DNA from: Aphodosoma sp045126975
GTDB taxonomy: Bacteria; Bacteroidota; Bacteroidia; Bacteroidales; Paludibacteraceae
Direction of reading: 5' to 3'
Assembly (NCBI GenBank): GCA_045126975.1
Contig: JBGVPL010000024.1
Location: forward strand, 1-21,483
Length of the DNA: 21,483 bases
Shown here piece by piece: positions 21,483 to 21,483 of this stretch (position 1 is its first letter; every line of letters starts with the position of its first letter). The translations under genes were made by a program, and so were the position numbers. Under the pieces are notes generated by a model. The model made no database searches. It was not told where the DNA came from and worked only from the letters and a program-made list of their open reading frames with translations.

Positions 21483-21483
21483 A

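Noticed and set aside
1..21483. CRISPR array
   Set aside because: No set of regularly spaced direct repeats with unique spacers; the short-period repeats are contiguous and degenerate.

Overview
The window looks like a chromosomal segment from a member of the order Bacteroidales. It is AT-rich, several promoters match the Bacteroidetes sigma form (TTTG, 20 nt, TAnnTTTG), and Shine-Dalgarno sequences are mostly weak or absent. The conserved genes (tRNA-Lys, ferritin, acyl-CoA synthetase, HAD phosphatase, TrmH-type methyltransferase) fit this. I cannot assign a genus.

Left edge (1-1100): a tRNA-Lys gene and its terminator, then a minus-strand unit with an HD-domain alarmone-hydrolase-like protein fused to a helix-turn-helix. 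In front of it lies the collapsed remnant of a Fic-type gene, whose promoter and start codon survive while nearly all of its body is gone.

Defence island (1272-11141): eight minus-strand genes, mostly overlapping or nearly abutting. In transcription order they are: C5-cytosine methyltransferase, a 706-aa protein with two GHKL ATPase regions (Hsp90/MORC-like at the N terminus, histidine-kinase-like at the C terminus), a response regulator with an unrecognised output region, a DUF3883-type nuclease-like protein, a 424-aa putative restriction endonuclease, a second C5 methyltransferase, a NudG-like NUDIX hydrolase, and a protein joining a DprA/SLOG-like domain, a helix-turn-helix and a PD-(D/E)XK nuclease. 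I read this as two modification-restriction modules in tandem. The first carries a two-component signalling pair. The second is coupled to nucleotide-pool and possible nucleotide-sensing functions. This is the best candidate for an undescribed system. The island starts about 30 bp beyond the terminator of a roughly 220-nt structured RNA that has a strong promoter and is possibly 6S RNA.

Middle (11400-14510): about 0.9 kb without a convincing gene but with repeats, then a hipBA toxin-antitoxin pair between two nearly identical terminator hairpins, then a ferritin.

Right part (14750-21483): ordinary chromosomal genes on both strands (small membrane proteins, VOC-like protein, TrmH-family RNA methyltransferase, phosphoglycolate-phosphatase-like HAD protein, long-chain acyl-CoA synthetase, TPR lipoprotein or periplasmic protein). 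They are separated by terminators and several families of short repeats, some of which run into coding sequence. At the right edge a WG-repeat fragment and a DUF4143/AAA ATPase fragment face each other at what looks like a recombination junction.
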